Of a stretch of 64,000 bases of DNA, positions 55,164 through 64,000 are shown one piece after another. The position numbers were made by a program, and so were the translations under genes. The notes under the pieces were generated by a model. It saw only the letters and a list, made by a program, of their open reading frames with translations. It searched no databases and was not told the DNA's origin. Source of the DNA: Cannabis sativa. Lineage: Eukaryota > Streptophyta > Magnoliopsida > Rosales > Cannabaceae. The stretch covers positions 66,170,211 to 66,234,210 of the forward strand of contig NC_083604.1 of NCBI RefSeq assembly GCF_029168945.1. The letters run 5' to 3'. The first letter of the stretch is position 1. Every line of letters starts with the position of its first letter.

Positions 55164-57572
55164 ATGGCTGGAAATCACGCTAACGGAGCTAACAATGAAT
55201 CCATCAACATTGGAACGATGAGCGTACCATTGCCTGGAACCGGAGTGCCACCTGTAGACGTCATCAACGGCGGGGTAGGGAGGAGCAACATCAGACCACT
55301 CAACCTATTTCCTGAAACAACTGGTCCTCAAGTCGGAGGCACGTCCACACCACCAGCAACCATGCACTTTCCCCCTGTCACCCCGGCGGTCGTGTCCGAA
55401 GGAGTGGTCCAGCTCACGACTGATCAATACGCCGCAATCCAGGACCAGCTGCGAGCACTACAAGCCGAGGTGGATGGACAGAGCCGAGCTCGACGCCCTC
55501 CTCGGGTCCCTGCCGTTCGTAACGAAAACCCTCAGGTAACAGTTTCGCGACGTCAAACTAACCATGCACGCAGGGAACGAAGAACTGATCCTGAAATCTT
55601 GGATTTGAATCACCCGACGTCAAGAGACCAATACGCAAGGTTGCCTAACCAGAGCGCACAAACCGACGAGGATCCTGAGCGCCGCAACCCTCGCAGTCGT
55701 CATCCTCGAGATAACGACGCAGAGTCAGCCTCTTCATCCTCGCATGACCGTACTCCAAGCAGGTATACGAGGTCTGGCTCTGTGGAAACACAGCAAGGAG
55801 GACGCTACCGTGTACACCGAGGTGATCTGCGTGATCATCTCAATGCAGTCTTTAGGGCGCGCTCCCGCGGCCCGCATAACACGGAGACGCTCCATGATCC
55901 CCATACGGGCGATCAGGGTGTCAACACAGTTAATAACCCGCCCATCGCGCCGATCGCGACCACTGGGATTAATATCCCTTCGAACCTTGCCGCAGTGGCT
56001 GCGAGCCCCACTGTTGTAGCAACTCCACCTCCTGCGACAGGAGGAATCGACCAAAGTATGCTTCTGCAAGCTTTGAAGATGCTCGAGCAGCAGCGTAAGC
56101 CCATATACAAGCTGCACGGCACCTCGCCTTTTACCGCAGAGGTGCGACAGGCCCAACTTCCAAAGGGGTTCCGTTTATCCGAATCCCTCAAATATAAAGG
56201 TACTTCTAACCCGTTAGACTACCTAGAAAAATTTAACACCATAATGGAAGTGGACCAGGTGCCGCAACTCGCGAAGTGTCGCATTCTCGCGGCCACACTG
56301 GAGGAGAATGCCCATGATTGGTTCACCCAATTACCAGAAGCATCGATATCGACATGGGAGAACTTCGTCGATCTATTTCTCACACATTTCCAGGCCACGA
56401 TGACGTATAGGCCACCCTATACGACTTTGGCAAACATCAAGCAAGAACCTGGTGAGTCTTTGCAGAATTATTTCAAGCGTTTTAACGCTGAAGTAACAAA
56501 AGTTGAGAAGGCCCCCGAGTCTTCGCTTGTTTGCATGCTAATAACAGGTGTCTTGCCAAGAACCGACTTTTGGAAAGAGCTACAGGCCCGAAGGCCAGAA
56601 TCCTTGGTAGAATTCTTCGCCATGGCCGAACCTCATAAGAGAATCGAGAACTCCTTGGCGGAATTGGAGAAGGGCAAGAACAAGCGGCGATCACCCATAC
56701 CGCGGTCGCGGTCCCGCAGTCCGCGAGGAAAGAATTCCAAGGGCCGAAGCCCCAGAAGACGCAGCCCACGCAAACCGCGGAGCCCGAAGTTGGCTAAGTC
56801 GCCTCCAAAAAAGGAGTCCTCGCCCAAGAGAAAAGGAGGACCTCGCTTCGTCAATTATACCGAACTGGCCGTACCTCGAGACCACATCTATGCGGTTGAG
56901 GAAAGGAACGGCGTCTTCAAGAAGCCGCCCCCCATCAGGGGAAATCGCGACCGAAGAGACCCCAAAAAGTTCTGTAAGTACCACAAGGATATCGGCCACA
57001 CTACCCTTGAGTGTTGGGTCTTGCAGGACGAAATTGAAGAATTGATCAGAAGGGGAAAATTCGACAAGTATAAAAGGAGCGAGGAAAGTCACCCCCGAGC
57101 GGATGACAAAGGAGAAGACCAGAATGCGAGTGGCTCCAGAACACCTCGCAATATCCTGACTATAATCGGAGGACCACACATCGCAGGCGACTCTCGCAAA
57201 TCGCAAGAACGATATGCCAGAGAAGCCAAAGAGAAGCCGCTTACCAATGTGAACAATCTTGGTGAACGGCCAGAGAAGCTCTTCAAGAGAGAATGCGAGG
57301 ACATTGTCTTTATGGAGAGCGATGCGAGATGGGTCCACCACCCGCATTCTGACGCACTTGTGATAGTCGCCAATATAGGTGGAGATAACGTCCATCGCAT
57401 ATTGGTCGACAATGGAAGTTCGGTGAATTTACTGAACTTCCAAGCCTTCAAGCAAATGGGGCTACAAGAAAAGGATTTGCGGCCAATGACATCGAGCATC
57501 TATGGTTTCACGGGAGATGTCATAGCTATCAAAGGGATGATCAAACTCCCAATCACTTTGGGAACTGCCTAA
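55164..57572 (+). CDS. gag: Tat2 gag-protease
   Basis: The open frame extends further up, but the first ATG downstream of the primer site is 55164 (MAGNHANG). About 800 codons. The N-terminal third is low complexity. The gag core at about residues 330-500 includes LDYLEKFNTIMEVDQVPQLA and ENAHDWFTQLPEASISTWE. A striking arginine/serine-rich stretch at about 515-580 (RSRSRSPRGKNSKGRSPRRR) is probably RNA-binding. A variant knuckle CKYHKDIGHTTLECWVLQDE follows. The protease active site VDNGSSVNLL is at about 755-765. A frameshift at about 57565 ends the frame inside the protease region. Confidence 0.88.
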   Translation: MAGNHANGANNESINIGTMSVPLPGTGVPPVDVINGGVGRSNIRPLNLFPETTGPQVGGTSTPPATMHFPPVTPAVVSEGVVQLTTDQYAAIQDQLRALQAEVDGQSRARRPPRVPAVRNENPQVTVSRRQTNHARRERRTDPEILDLNHPTSRDQYARLPNQSAQTDEDPERRNPRSRHPRDNDAESASSSSHDRTPSRYTRSGSVETQQGGRYRVHRGDLRDHLNAVFRARSRGPHNTETLHDPHTGDQGVNTVNNPPIAPIATTGINIPSNLAAVAASPTVVATPPPATGGIDQSMLLQALKMLEQQRKPIYKLHGTSPFTAEVRQAQLPKGFRLSESLKYKGTSNPLDYLEKFNTIMEVDQVPQLAKCRILAATLEENAHDWFTQLPEASISTWENFVDLFLTHFQATMTYRPPYTTLANIKQEPGESLQNYFKRFNAEVTKVEKAPESSLVCMLITGVLPRTDFWKELQARRPESLVEFFAMAEPHKRIENSLAELEKGKNKRRSPIPRSRSRSPRGKNSKGRSPRRRSPRKPRSPKLAKSPPKKESSPKRKGGPRFVNYTELAVPRDHIYAVEERNGVFKKPPPIRGNRDRRDPKKFCKYHKDIGHTTLECWVLQDEIEELIRRGKFDKYKRSEESHPRADDKGEDQNASGSRTPRNILTIIGGPHIAGDSRKSQERYAREAKEKPLTNVNNLGERPEKLFKRECEDIVFMESDARWVHHPHSDALVIVANIGGDNVHRILVDNGSSVNLLNFQAFKQMGLQEKDLRPMTSSIYGFTGDVIAIKGMIKLPITLGTA

Positions 57573-58515
57573 TAACCGCCAAGTCGATGGCCGAGCTTCC
57601 CGCAATGGTGATCAACACTCAGCATATAACGCCGTAATTAGACGGTCAATTCTGAAGGAGATGAAGATCGTAACTTCGATCTATCATCTAACAATGAAGT
57701 TCCCTACTCCCTCTGGAGTAGGATCAGTGAGGGGAGTCCAATCTGACTCTCGAGAATGTTACAATGCGGCTGTCAAGCTCGCAGAAAAAAGGACAGTGAA
57801 TGTTATCCACCTTTTGGACGCACCACCACCTCGCCAGGAGATCCTCAGGATCGAGGAGGTACCGCACATAGACAAACCGGATTTGGATCCGAGAATCCTT
57901 GATCACACCGCCGCAGCCCAAGCCGCGGAAGACACAATCGAGGTACCTATAGATCCTGTAGATAATAACAAGGTTTTAAAAATTGGTTCTAGATTAAACA
58001 TACAGTTGCGAGAACAATTAACAACTTTTCTGAAACAAAATCTTGATATTTTTGCCTGGAAACATTCAGATATGGTCGGAATATCTCCACAGGTCATGTG
58101 TCATCGCTTGAACATTGACCCCGAAGTGCGAGGTGTCCGACAAAAGCGCCGCAAAATGGACCCCGCGAGGTACCAAGCGCTGAAAGAAGACGTTGACCGC
58201 CTCCTTGCCTGCGGCTTTATATGGGAGTCACTTTACCCCGACTGGTTAGCCAATCCGGTACTCGTGCCAAAGCCCAATGGCTCATGGCGTACATGCGTTG
58301 ACTTTACAGATTTGAACAAAACCTGTCCCAAAGACAGCTTTCCTCTTCCTAGCATCGACCAGCTTGTCGATGCCACTGCAGGCCACGCACTTTTAAGCTT
58401 CATGGATGCATACTCGGGATACAATCAAATCCCGATGTACGAACTGCATCAGAACATACCTCGTTCATTACTGATCGAGGATTATACTGTTACAAGGTCA
58501 TGCCTTTTGGTTTAA
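57573..58515 (+). pseudogene. pol: Tat2 protease end and N-terminal RT
   Basis: After the frameshift the reading continues with HSAYNAVIRRSILKEMKIVT and the linker, then FAWKHSDMVGISPQVMCHRL, KRRKMDPARYQALKEDVDRL, LVPKPNGSWRTCVDF and LLSFMDAYSGYNQIPM. The block that is deleted in Tat1 (YSGYNQI) is present here. A second frameshift near 58490 passes the reading to the next frame. Confidence 0.85.
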
Positions 58516-60302
58516 TAAACGCAGGTGCGACTTACCAAAGGCTAGTGAATATGATGTTCGCAGATCTGATTGGAAAGACAATGGAAGTATATGTTGACGA
58601 TATGCTCGTAAAGTCGCAACATGCGGAGGATCATATCACGCACTTGCAGGCCATGTTCGACATATTGCGACGATATAAGATGCGTCTAAACCCCTTAAAA
58701 TGCGTCTTTGGGGTGGGTTCCGGAAAATTCCTCGGTTTTATGGTAAATCAGCGAGGAATAGAAGCCAATCCTGCGAAGATTAGAGCGTTGGTAGAAATGC
58801 CGTCTCCGACTAAGCCAAAGGAGGTTCAGAGCCTCATAGGCAAAGTCGCAGCCTTAAACCGCTTCATATCCAGATCCTCTGACAAGTGTAAAGAGTTTTT
58901 TCAGATCCTGAAGGGTAACAAGAGGTTTCAATGGGATGAGAAATGCGAGCAGGCTTTTCAAGCGCTAAAAACGCATCTGGGGCAACCTCCAATTCTATCA
59001 AAACCATTGCCCGGAGAGGTCTTGTCTATTTATTTAGCAGTCTCCGAGTATGCGATCAGTTCGGTACTTGTTCGCGAGGACCAAGGATGTCAGCACCCGG
59101 TGTACTACGTCAGTAAGCGATTATTGGACGCCGAGACGCGTTACCCTCAGATGGAAAAACTAGCTTTTGCCTTGATAATATCCTCAAGAAAATTGCGACC
59201 TTATTTCCAGGCTCACAGCATTGAAGTTTTGACAAACTTCCCCTTAAAACAGGTTTTGGCAAAGCCAGAGGCATCGGGGAGATTATTAAAGTGGGCTATG
59301 GAGTTGAGTCAGTTCGACATCAAGTATAAACCAAGAACCGCGATCAAGGGGCAAGCCCTAGCAGATTTTATACTTGAGTTCCCGAGCACAGAGGTAGCGG
59401 TTGTAGAGGGTGGAAATGACATCGCCATGATAGACAAAGAGATATGGACATTGTATGTCGATGGGGCCTCAAATAATGAAGGTTCTGGCAGTGGGATATT
59501 GTTAATCAGTCCCAATAATTTCAAGGTACACGCTGCTCTACGTTTCGAATTCTCTGCATCTAACAATGAAGCCGAGTATGAGGCTTTAATCGCAGGTCTG
59601 AAATTAGCTCTCGAGATGAAAGTCGAATACCTACAAGCATTTAGCGACTCTCAAATCGTGGTATGTCAAGTAAGTGGAGAATACCTAGCGAGAGGCGGAA
59701 GATTGGTTAAATATTTAGCCATCGTTCGCGAAATCATGCAGAAGTTCAAACATGTAGTTGTGTCTCGAGTACCGCGTACTCAAAATGCCCATGCAGACGC
59801 CTTGGCCCGACTGGCCTCCACTAGAGAAGCCGAATTACTCGATGTAATTCCGGTAGACGTATTGTCTCATCCAACCATAGATCGAGAAACAATCATGGAG
59901 GTCGATGACGTTCAGGAGATTACCTGGATGACTCCTATCCTCGCATACCTTGACAAGGGGCTTTTACCTAATGATAAAATAGAAGCAAGGAAATTGCGAC
60001 AAAGAGCAGTCCGCTATGTGATATATGACCGGAGCTTGTATCGCAGAAGTTTTAGTCAACCACTTCTCAAATGTATCAGTGGAGAAGACTGCGGTTACAT
60101 ACTGCGTGAAGTACACGAGGGAATTTGTGGCAATCATACTGGAGGTAATTCCCTTGCCTTAAAAATTATGCGGCAAGGATATTACTGGCCAACATTGCGA
60201 CAAGATGCCCTCGCATTTGCAAAAAGGTGTGATAAATGCCAGCGAATAGCCACTTACACGCACCAGCCCCCGAGTAACCTCCATTTTATCACGAGTCCCT
60301 AG
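58500..60302 (+). CDS. pol: Tat2 RT, RNase H, archaeal RNase H and integrase start
   Basis: A 600-codon frame. RT: INAGATYQRLVNMMF, catalytic YVDDMLVKS at about residue 38-46, FLGFMVNQRGIEANP. RNase H: SIYLAVSEYAISSVLVRED to RPYFQAHSIEVLTNFPL. Archaeal-type RNase H from about residue 318: YVDGASNNEGSGSG, NNEAEYEALIAGLKLA, FSDSQIVVCQVSGEY, NAHADALARLAS. Integrase zinc motif HEGICGNHTGG to CDKCQRI. It stops at TAG 60300, one G-to-A step from tryptophan, just ahead of the first integrase aspartate. Confidence 0.9.
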   Translation: MPFGLINAGATYQRLVNMMFADLIGKTMEVYVDDMLVKSQHAEDHITHLQAMFDILRRYKMRLNPLKCVFGVGSGKFLGFMVNQRGIEANPAKIRALVEMPSPTKPKEVQSLIGKVAALNRFISRSSDKCKEFFQILKGNKRFQWDEKCEQAFQALKTHLGQPPILSKPLPGEVLSIYLAVSEYAISSVLVREDQGCQHPVYYVSKRLLDAETRYPQMEKLAFALIISSRKLRPYFQAHSIEVLTNFPLKQVLAKPEASGRLLKWAMELSQFDIKYKPRTAIKGQALADFILEFPSTEVAVVEGGNDIAMIDKEIWTLYVDGASNNEGSGSGILLISPNNFKVHAALRFEFSASNNEAEYEALIAGLKLALEMKVEYLQAFSDSQIVVCQVSGEYLARGGRLVKYLAIVREIMQKFKHVVVSRVPRTQNAHADALARLASTREAELLDVIPVDVLSHPTIDRETIMEVDDVQEITWMTPILAYLDKGLLPNDKIEARKLRQRAVRYVIYDRSLYRRSFSQPLLKCISGEDCGYILREVHEGICGNHTGGNSLALKIMRQGYYWPTLRQDALAFAKRCDKCQRIATYTHQPPSNLHFITSP

Positions 60303-61160
60303 CCCTTTGCAATATGGGGAATTGATTTAATTGGCGAGTTACCCAAGGGAAAAGGCGGAGTCAAATATGCTGTAGTCGCGGTTGACTATTTCACAAAGTG
60401 GGCTGAAGCGAAAGCACTCGCGACCATCACAGCAACGAAGTTGCGCGAGTTCGTCTACACTTCCATCATCTGTCGCTTTGGCATTCCGCACAAGCTCATT
60501 TCAGATAATGGGAAACAGTTTGACTGTAAAGAGATGCGACAGCTATGCGATGACTTAGGAATTAAAAAAGCCTTTTCTGCAGTCGCTTACCCGCAGAGCA
60601 ATGGGCAGACTGAAGCAGTCAACAAAATAATTAAGCACACCATAAAGGGAAAATTAGAAGACCGCAAAGGGGCATGGCCAGATGAATTACCGCAAGTCCT
60701 ATGGTCTTACAATACAACCCCTCGATCTACAACTGGCGAAACACCCTTCTCACTTTCTTATGGGTGCGAGGCCATGTTACCAGTAGAAGTTGGGGCAGGA
60801 TCCTTGCGCAGAGATGCTTTCGATATCTCGCAGAACAACGAGAATCAGTTGTTTTGCCTTGATCTTTTAGAAGAAAAGCGTGATAAAGCGCAACTACAAA
60901 ACGCGGCTTATCAACAACGAACAGCAAGGTACTTTAACTCGAGAGTAAAGATAAAACCTCTGCGAGTAGGAGACTTGGTCCTTAGAAAAGTAATGCCAAA
61001 TACCAAAGTCCCAGCTCACGGAGTCTTTGGAGACAATTGGGAAGGACCATACAAAATCGCATATCAAGTTGGTGATGCCACTTATCGACTCGCAACACTC
61101 GATGGAACCGCGATTCCACGAGCATGGAATAGCGAGAGCTTGAAAATTTATTATCAGTAA
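60303..61160 (+). pseudogene. int: Tat2 integrase core and C-terminus
   Basis: The frame resumes directly after the stop: WGIDLIGEL (first D), ISDNGKQFDCKEMRQL (second D), GQTEAVNKIIKHT (E). It continues through LPQVLWSYNTTPRSTTGETP, YGCEAMLPVE, GDNWEGPYKI and RAWNSESLKIYYQ to the stop at 61160. Apart from the single upstream stop, integrase appears complete and all catalytic residues are kept. Confidence 0.88.
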
Positions 61161-61560
61161 TATTCGCGTTATTCAGTTATGACAATTCGAGTACTTATAC
61201 TTAGATATTTTTTGTTCAAAATACTTCCTAAGTATAGGGGCATGGTACCCGCATGTATTACTGATTGCTTGAATAAAATCACTTATTAAGTTTTTCGAGT
61301 AATTTAATTTACCGAGTTTTTCCTACTTTATTACACCAAGCTGTAATTAAAGTCGCATATATATAATTGCATTCACACCAAGCTGTGATCAAAGTTAAAT
61401 ATATATATAATCGCAAGTACCCGTGTACTGCGTAAATATTAAAATGTAAGCTATCCCTGCGAGGATAGAAATTTGTCCAAAAGTAAGATAAATTTCTTTA
61501 AGTACAGAAATGCGAGTACCCGTGTACCGCAGATAAAAAAAAAAGTAAGATAGAAAATAA
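61161..61560 (+). other. Tat2 post-integrase spacer with paired hairpins
   Basis: Noncoding. Two hairpins with loop CCAAGC: stem ATTACA/TGTAAT (61330-61347) and stem TCACA/TGTGA (61373-61388). Two hairpins with core GTAC-CCGT-GTAC: outer stem CGCA/TGCG (about 61412-61429) and outer stem TGCG/CGCA (about 61511-61529). One hairpin CTATCC/GGATAG with loop CTGCGA at 61451-61468. Confidence 0.8.
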
Positions 61561-62352
61561 TCAAGCAACGGGAGTAGTCTCATCAGGAGCAGCCTCGTCT
61601 GCAATCTTGCTCACGACTTCATTCTCGACCTCTTCAGCCTGTACTCCCTCGATTTCATCCGGAAGGTTACCTTGAGTCTGGGTAGGAGACATCGCGCGAA
61701 AGGCTTCAGCCATTTCAGCAGCTTCAGCTCCAAGCAGCGAGAAGTCGAAGTCAGGGACCTTGGAAAGAGTAGTGTAAATGTAGTCAGACACAGCCTGATC
61801 GTACTGTTTCTTCCCACCCTCTTTCTCAGCCTCCAAGTCGCGAGCCATCTCAGCGACCGTGTCCTGCGACTTCTTGAGCTCGAGCTCCACCTGTTCTTTT
61901 GCCCTGTTGACTTCCTCGAGCTCCTTCTCCTTGGCCTTGTTGAGCTCCTCCATCCTCGCCACCTCCCCGCTTCGGCCTTCTTTATGTTCTCTTGAAAATG
62001 GACGTTCTGCCTCTTCAGCGAATCAGTTTCCTTCGAAGGAGTAGCCGCGGCTTTCATGAACAAAGCCATGGATTGCACGGCCAGTTCAGTAGAACGAGAA
62101 GCAAGATCCTCGTAAGGAATCTCAGCCAGTAATTTTTCCTGCATGGCCAGAAAGTCGCGAGCACGAACAGGAGAGTCGATGACGACTTTCTTCCCCTTGT
62201 CCTGAGTAGTCTTAGCCAACTTCTTGGAGGAATGCAGGCAAGCGAAGTCATCGCATCACTCTTCCTCTTCTGGGCAACGACCGGCGAAGTCGCCGGTGTT
62301 CCACCCTTTTGCTTGATCTTCAGGACAGGGGCAGACTTCAAGAAAGTCATGT
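61561..62352 (-). pseudogene. Tat2 antisense gene, last exon (coiled coil)
   Basis: Begins DMTFLKSAPVLKIKQKGGTP, shifts frame near 62235 into KTTQDKGKKVVIDSPVRARD and near 61980 into MARMEELNKAKEKELEEVNR. A long E/K/A-rich coiled coil follows, with an acidic C-terminus ending DETTPVA. The coiled coil parallels the last exon of the Tat1 antisense gene, although the sequences have diverged. Confidence 0.55.
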
Positions 62353-62757
62353 CTACAAACACAAGGAACAGATAAGTAAAAATCACAATCCTACCCGTCA
62401 ATTTATAGCAAAAAGGACGAGTTACCTGAAGTTTGTCGAGGAGTTTGCTTAGAAAGACGTTTATCTATCCGCTCCCCGCTTGTTTCTCAGAAGGTTCTTT
62501 ATATACTGGCTCCCGTTGAAGACTCGCGTTCTCAGGGATCAGTTTGTGTTCTCGCAATTTGGCAGTCGTACACAGTAATCGCCAGTCGCGATCTTGTACC
62601 GGAAGACTCCCAAGAATTTCAGCTACCCCCTTCTTGTTCGCGTCAAGCGTTGGTCGAGCTGGTCTATCTGCGATGACAACAAAAAAAAACGAGTTAGCAA
62701 AAGATCTCGAAAAACAAAGTAACAGATTTTATCTAAGTCAACAAATATGCGACATAC

Positions 62758-63658
62758 TGGGTCTGCGATTAAAGTCGGTCCTGATCCCAGGAACCTTAAA
62801 AACATAAAACCATTTCGACTTCCAGTCGCCCATGTTCGAGACCATCCCCTCAACACCGTTTATTTCAGAAGTCGCCCATTTACTAAAGCAAAAGAAGCCA
62901 TTATGAAGACCCACGCTCTTTATGTCATAGAAGTAACTAAACTCCTCTACTGACGGAGCCCTATGGGCATACTCCATGTACATCGCATAGAAGGCTAGAA
63001 CAGTGCGATAACTGTTGGGTGTTAGCTGAAAAGGCGATACGTCATAACGTCTGAGAATGGCTGCGACGAAAGGATGAAATGGGACCGATACACCACATCG
63101 AAGAATGGGTATTGAGATGACCACGTCCTCTGTAGGGATGATCGCAGGGTTGGTGAACGGAAGATGCGCTCTCTGAGAGGGTTTGGGACTTTGAAACGCG
63201 AGTCGCAACAAATTCAACCTCACGAAGGTGGTGAAGTCAGATTTGACGACTCTCGAGACTAGGTCTTCGCATGAGAAAGGTTCGTTCAATTGGGAGTCGT
63301 CGACCGAGTCCGTCCCACTCCCTTCCGCTTCCTCTTCTTCCCCACCTGATTCGCGGACTGGAGTAGTCCATTCCTCCTCCACCTCCTCGACCTCGATGTC
63401 GGGAGCGTGTCTCGTATGGATGAGGTAGTCGCGTGCTGACACTGTGGATTCGCTATCTCGGATATCGATTGTCCCAGGTTCAGCGAGCTCCTGTACCATC
63501 CTCTCGATGTCTACAGAAGACATCGGACCTAACTCTATCTCCGCAGCCTCCATTTCGGAGATGTCCGTAGGGAGAAAACTGTCTCTCTCTTGTGACGACT
63601 CCCCGTCAAAAGCGCGACCTCCTGAGCCGAGCTGCTGGCTGTCCGATAGATCGCTCAT
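62758..63658 (-). CDS. Tat2 antisense gene, main conserved exon
   Basis: 300 codons. The acidic, serine-rich N-terminus (residues 1-115, with EEVEEEWT and GGEEEEAEGSG) is followed by a globular part: HLPFTNPAIIP, VPFHPFVAAILRRYDVSPFQ, LTPNSYRTVLAFYAMYMEYA, EEFSYFYDIKSVG and GFFCFSKWAT. The LTPNSYRTVLAFY and PFV-ILRRY blocks are those of the putative gypsy-type transposon domain (Transposase_28) of Tat antisense ORFs. Function is not known; no enzymatic motif is seen. Confidence 0.65.
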
Positions 63659-63800
63659 CTGAAAGATAGAAGATCTTTTCAGCGTGATGGATGTGTGAAA
63701 AAATAAAGGTAAGTGATCTCACCCGCATTAGAGTATAAAAGTCGCATTCGACAAGAAAGTCAGGCTCCATGCGAACACTGACCCTCCTATCAGCATGCAA

Positions 63801-64000
63801 GAAGAAATGTAACTATCTTTGGGCGAGTAATTCACGCATCCTCGGTTGTGCGGTATACCTCCAGAAACGGCTGGGCGTATCCCAGTGACTCAAGGAGTAT
63901 GCATTTTCGAGCATAACCCTGAAGTTACTGGGAGACACCCACCGTTTCGAGACAACCTACCAACCAAAGAGTACGATCATTCGAGTATTAACGCACGTCA
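63801..64000. other. Tat2 internal sequence at window edge
   Basis: No terminus or purine tract is reached. By analogy with Tat1, this should hold the promoter side of the antisense gene. Nothing specific is seen. Confidence 0.4.

Larger units (their letters stand above)
61561..63800 (-). pseudogene. Tat2 antisense gene (multi-exon aORF)
   Basis: Same arrangement as in Tat1. A CAG acceptor touches the ATG at 63658. The main exon runs to a GTATGT donor at about 62758. An exon of about 240 bp lies from a TCATCGCAG acceptor (about 62668) to a GTAACT donor (about 62426). The last exon runs from a TTTGTAG acceptor (about 62353) to the stop at 61561. A further open stretch (63800-63722) with a GTGAGA donor may be an upstream exon. 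One apparent one-base frameshift lies in the middle exon and two in the last exon. Intron phases agree across the junctions I could check. Confidence 0.6.
52045..64000 (+). mobile_element. Athila-like gypsy element, left end; interrupted by Tat2
   Basis: A 1206-bp LTR with inverted-repeat ends TGTTA/TAACA is followed by the primer-binding site TGGCGCCGTTGCCGGGGA, characteristic of Athila-type elements (Asp tRNA class). A short gag-like frame follows before Tat2 interrupts it at 54232. The remainder and the 3' LTR must lie beyond the window. The LTR interrupts LINE-B ORF1; the left target sequence would be ATCCA. Confidence 0.7.
54232..64000 (+). mobile_element. Tat2, Ty3/gypsy Tat-lineage element, 3' end outside window
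   Basis: 5' LTR, primer-binding site, gag-protease, RT, RNase H, archaeal-type RNase H, integrase, hairpin spacer and an antisense spliced gene, in the same order as Tat1. Proteins are clearly homologous to Tat1 but of a different family, with different LTR and primer site. Only about three lesions were found in gag-pol. The element sits inside the Athila-like element; the left target sequence would be ATTCG. The 3' LTR is beyond 64000. Confidence 0.85.

Overview
The window is a transposable-element nest from a nuclear plant genome, most likely a eudicot. It is AT-rich with GC-richer retroelement coding blocks. It carries plant-type Ty3/gypsy (Tat, Tekay-like, Athila-like), Ty1/copia, L1-type LINE and Helitron elements. 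I see no intact host gene, tRNA, rRNA or CRISPR array. The only host-derived pieces are short gene fragments in the first 6 kb. Species cannot be fixed by eye.

Layout. 1-6001: AT-rich DNA with exon-like fragments (an unknown exon, a BCS1-like AAA-ATPase piece, a WRKY-like piece). It is split by a 2.1 kb solo gypsy-type LTR with target duplication TGCAG and ends at a plus-strand Helitron 3' terminus. 6736-9884: 5'-truncated LINE-A (plus). 9903-25894: minus-strand Helitron A, opened by a solo copia LTR (10632-12525, TSD GATTG) and by full-length Tat1 (13355-25558, TSD GATAC, 786-bp LTRs). 25895-28436: Helitron B, abutting Helitron A head to tail. 28524-33970: minus-strand copia derivative with near-identical LTRs (TSD TATAT) and almost no coding sequence. 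33976-35035: LINE remnant and noncoding DNA.

35036-52044: LINE-B (minus) is the host of a nest. Its RNase H end lies at 35036-35658 and its ORF1/endonuclease/RT part at 49167-52044. Between them sit a Tekay-like 5' LTR plus gag (35659-39678) and an Angela-like copia element with a 5'-truncated left LTR (39679-49166). From 52045 an Athila-like element interrupts LINE-B ORF1. It is itself interrupted from 54232 by Tat2, which runs off the window.

How the parts work. Both Tat elements carry sense gag-pro-pol (protease, RT, RNase H, second archaeal-type RNase H, integrase). Between integrase and the 3' end each also carries a separate antisense, intron-containing gene. In Tat1 that gene has its own TATA box. 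All elements carry lesions; Tat2 is the most nearly intact.

The most unusual signal is structural. Noncoding parts of at least five elements from different lineages hold sets of small hairpins whose loop is conserved while the stem sequence varies with complementarity kept. The richest set fills the copia derivative at 28524-33970 (loop CTTCAGG on the plus strand). The second is the alternating hairpin array in the Tekay-like LTR at 37531-37947.
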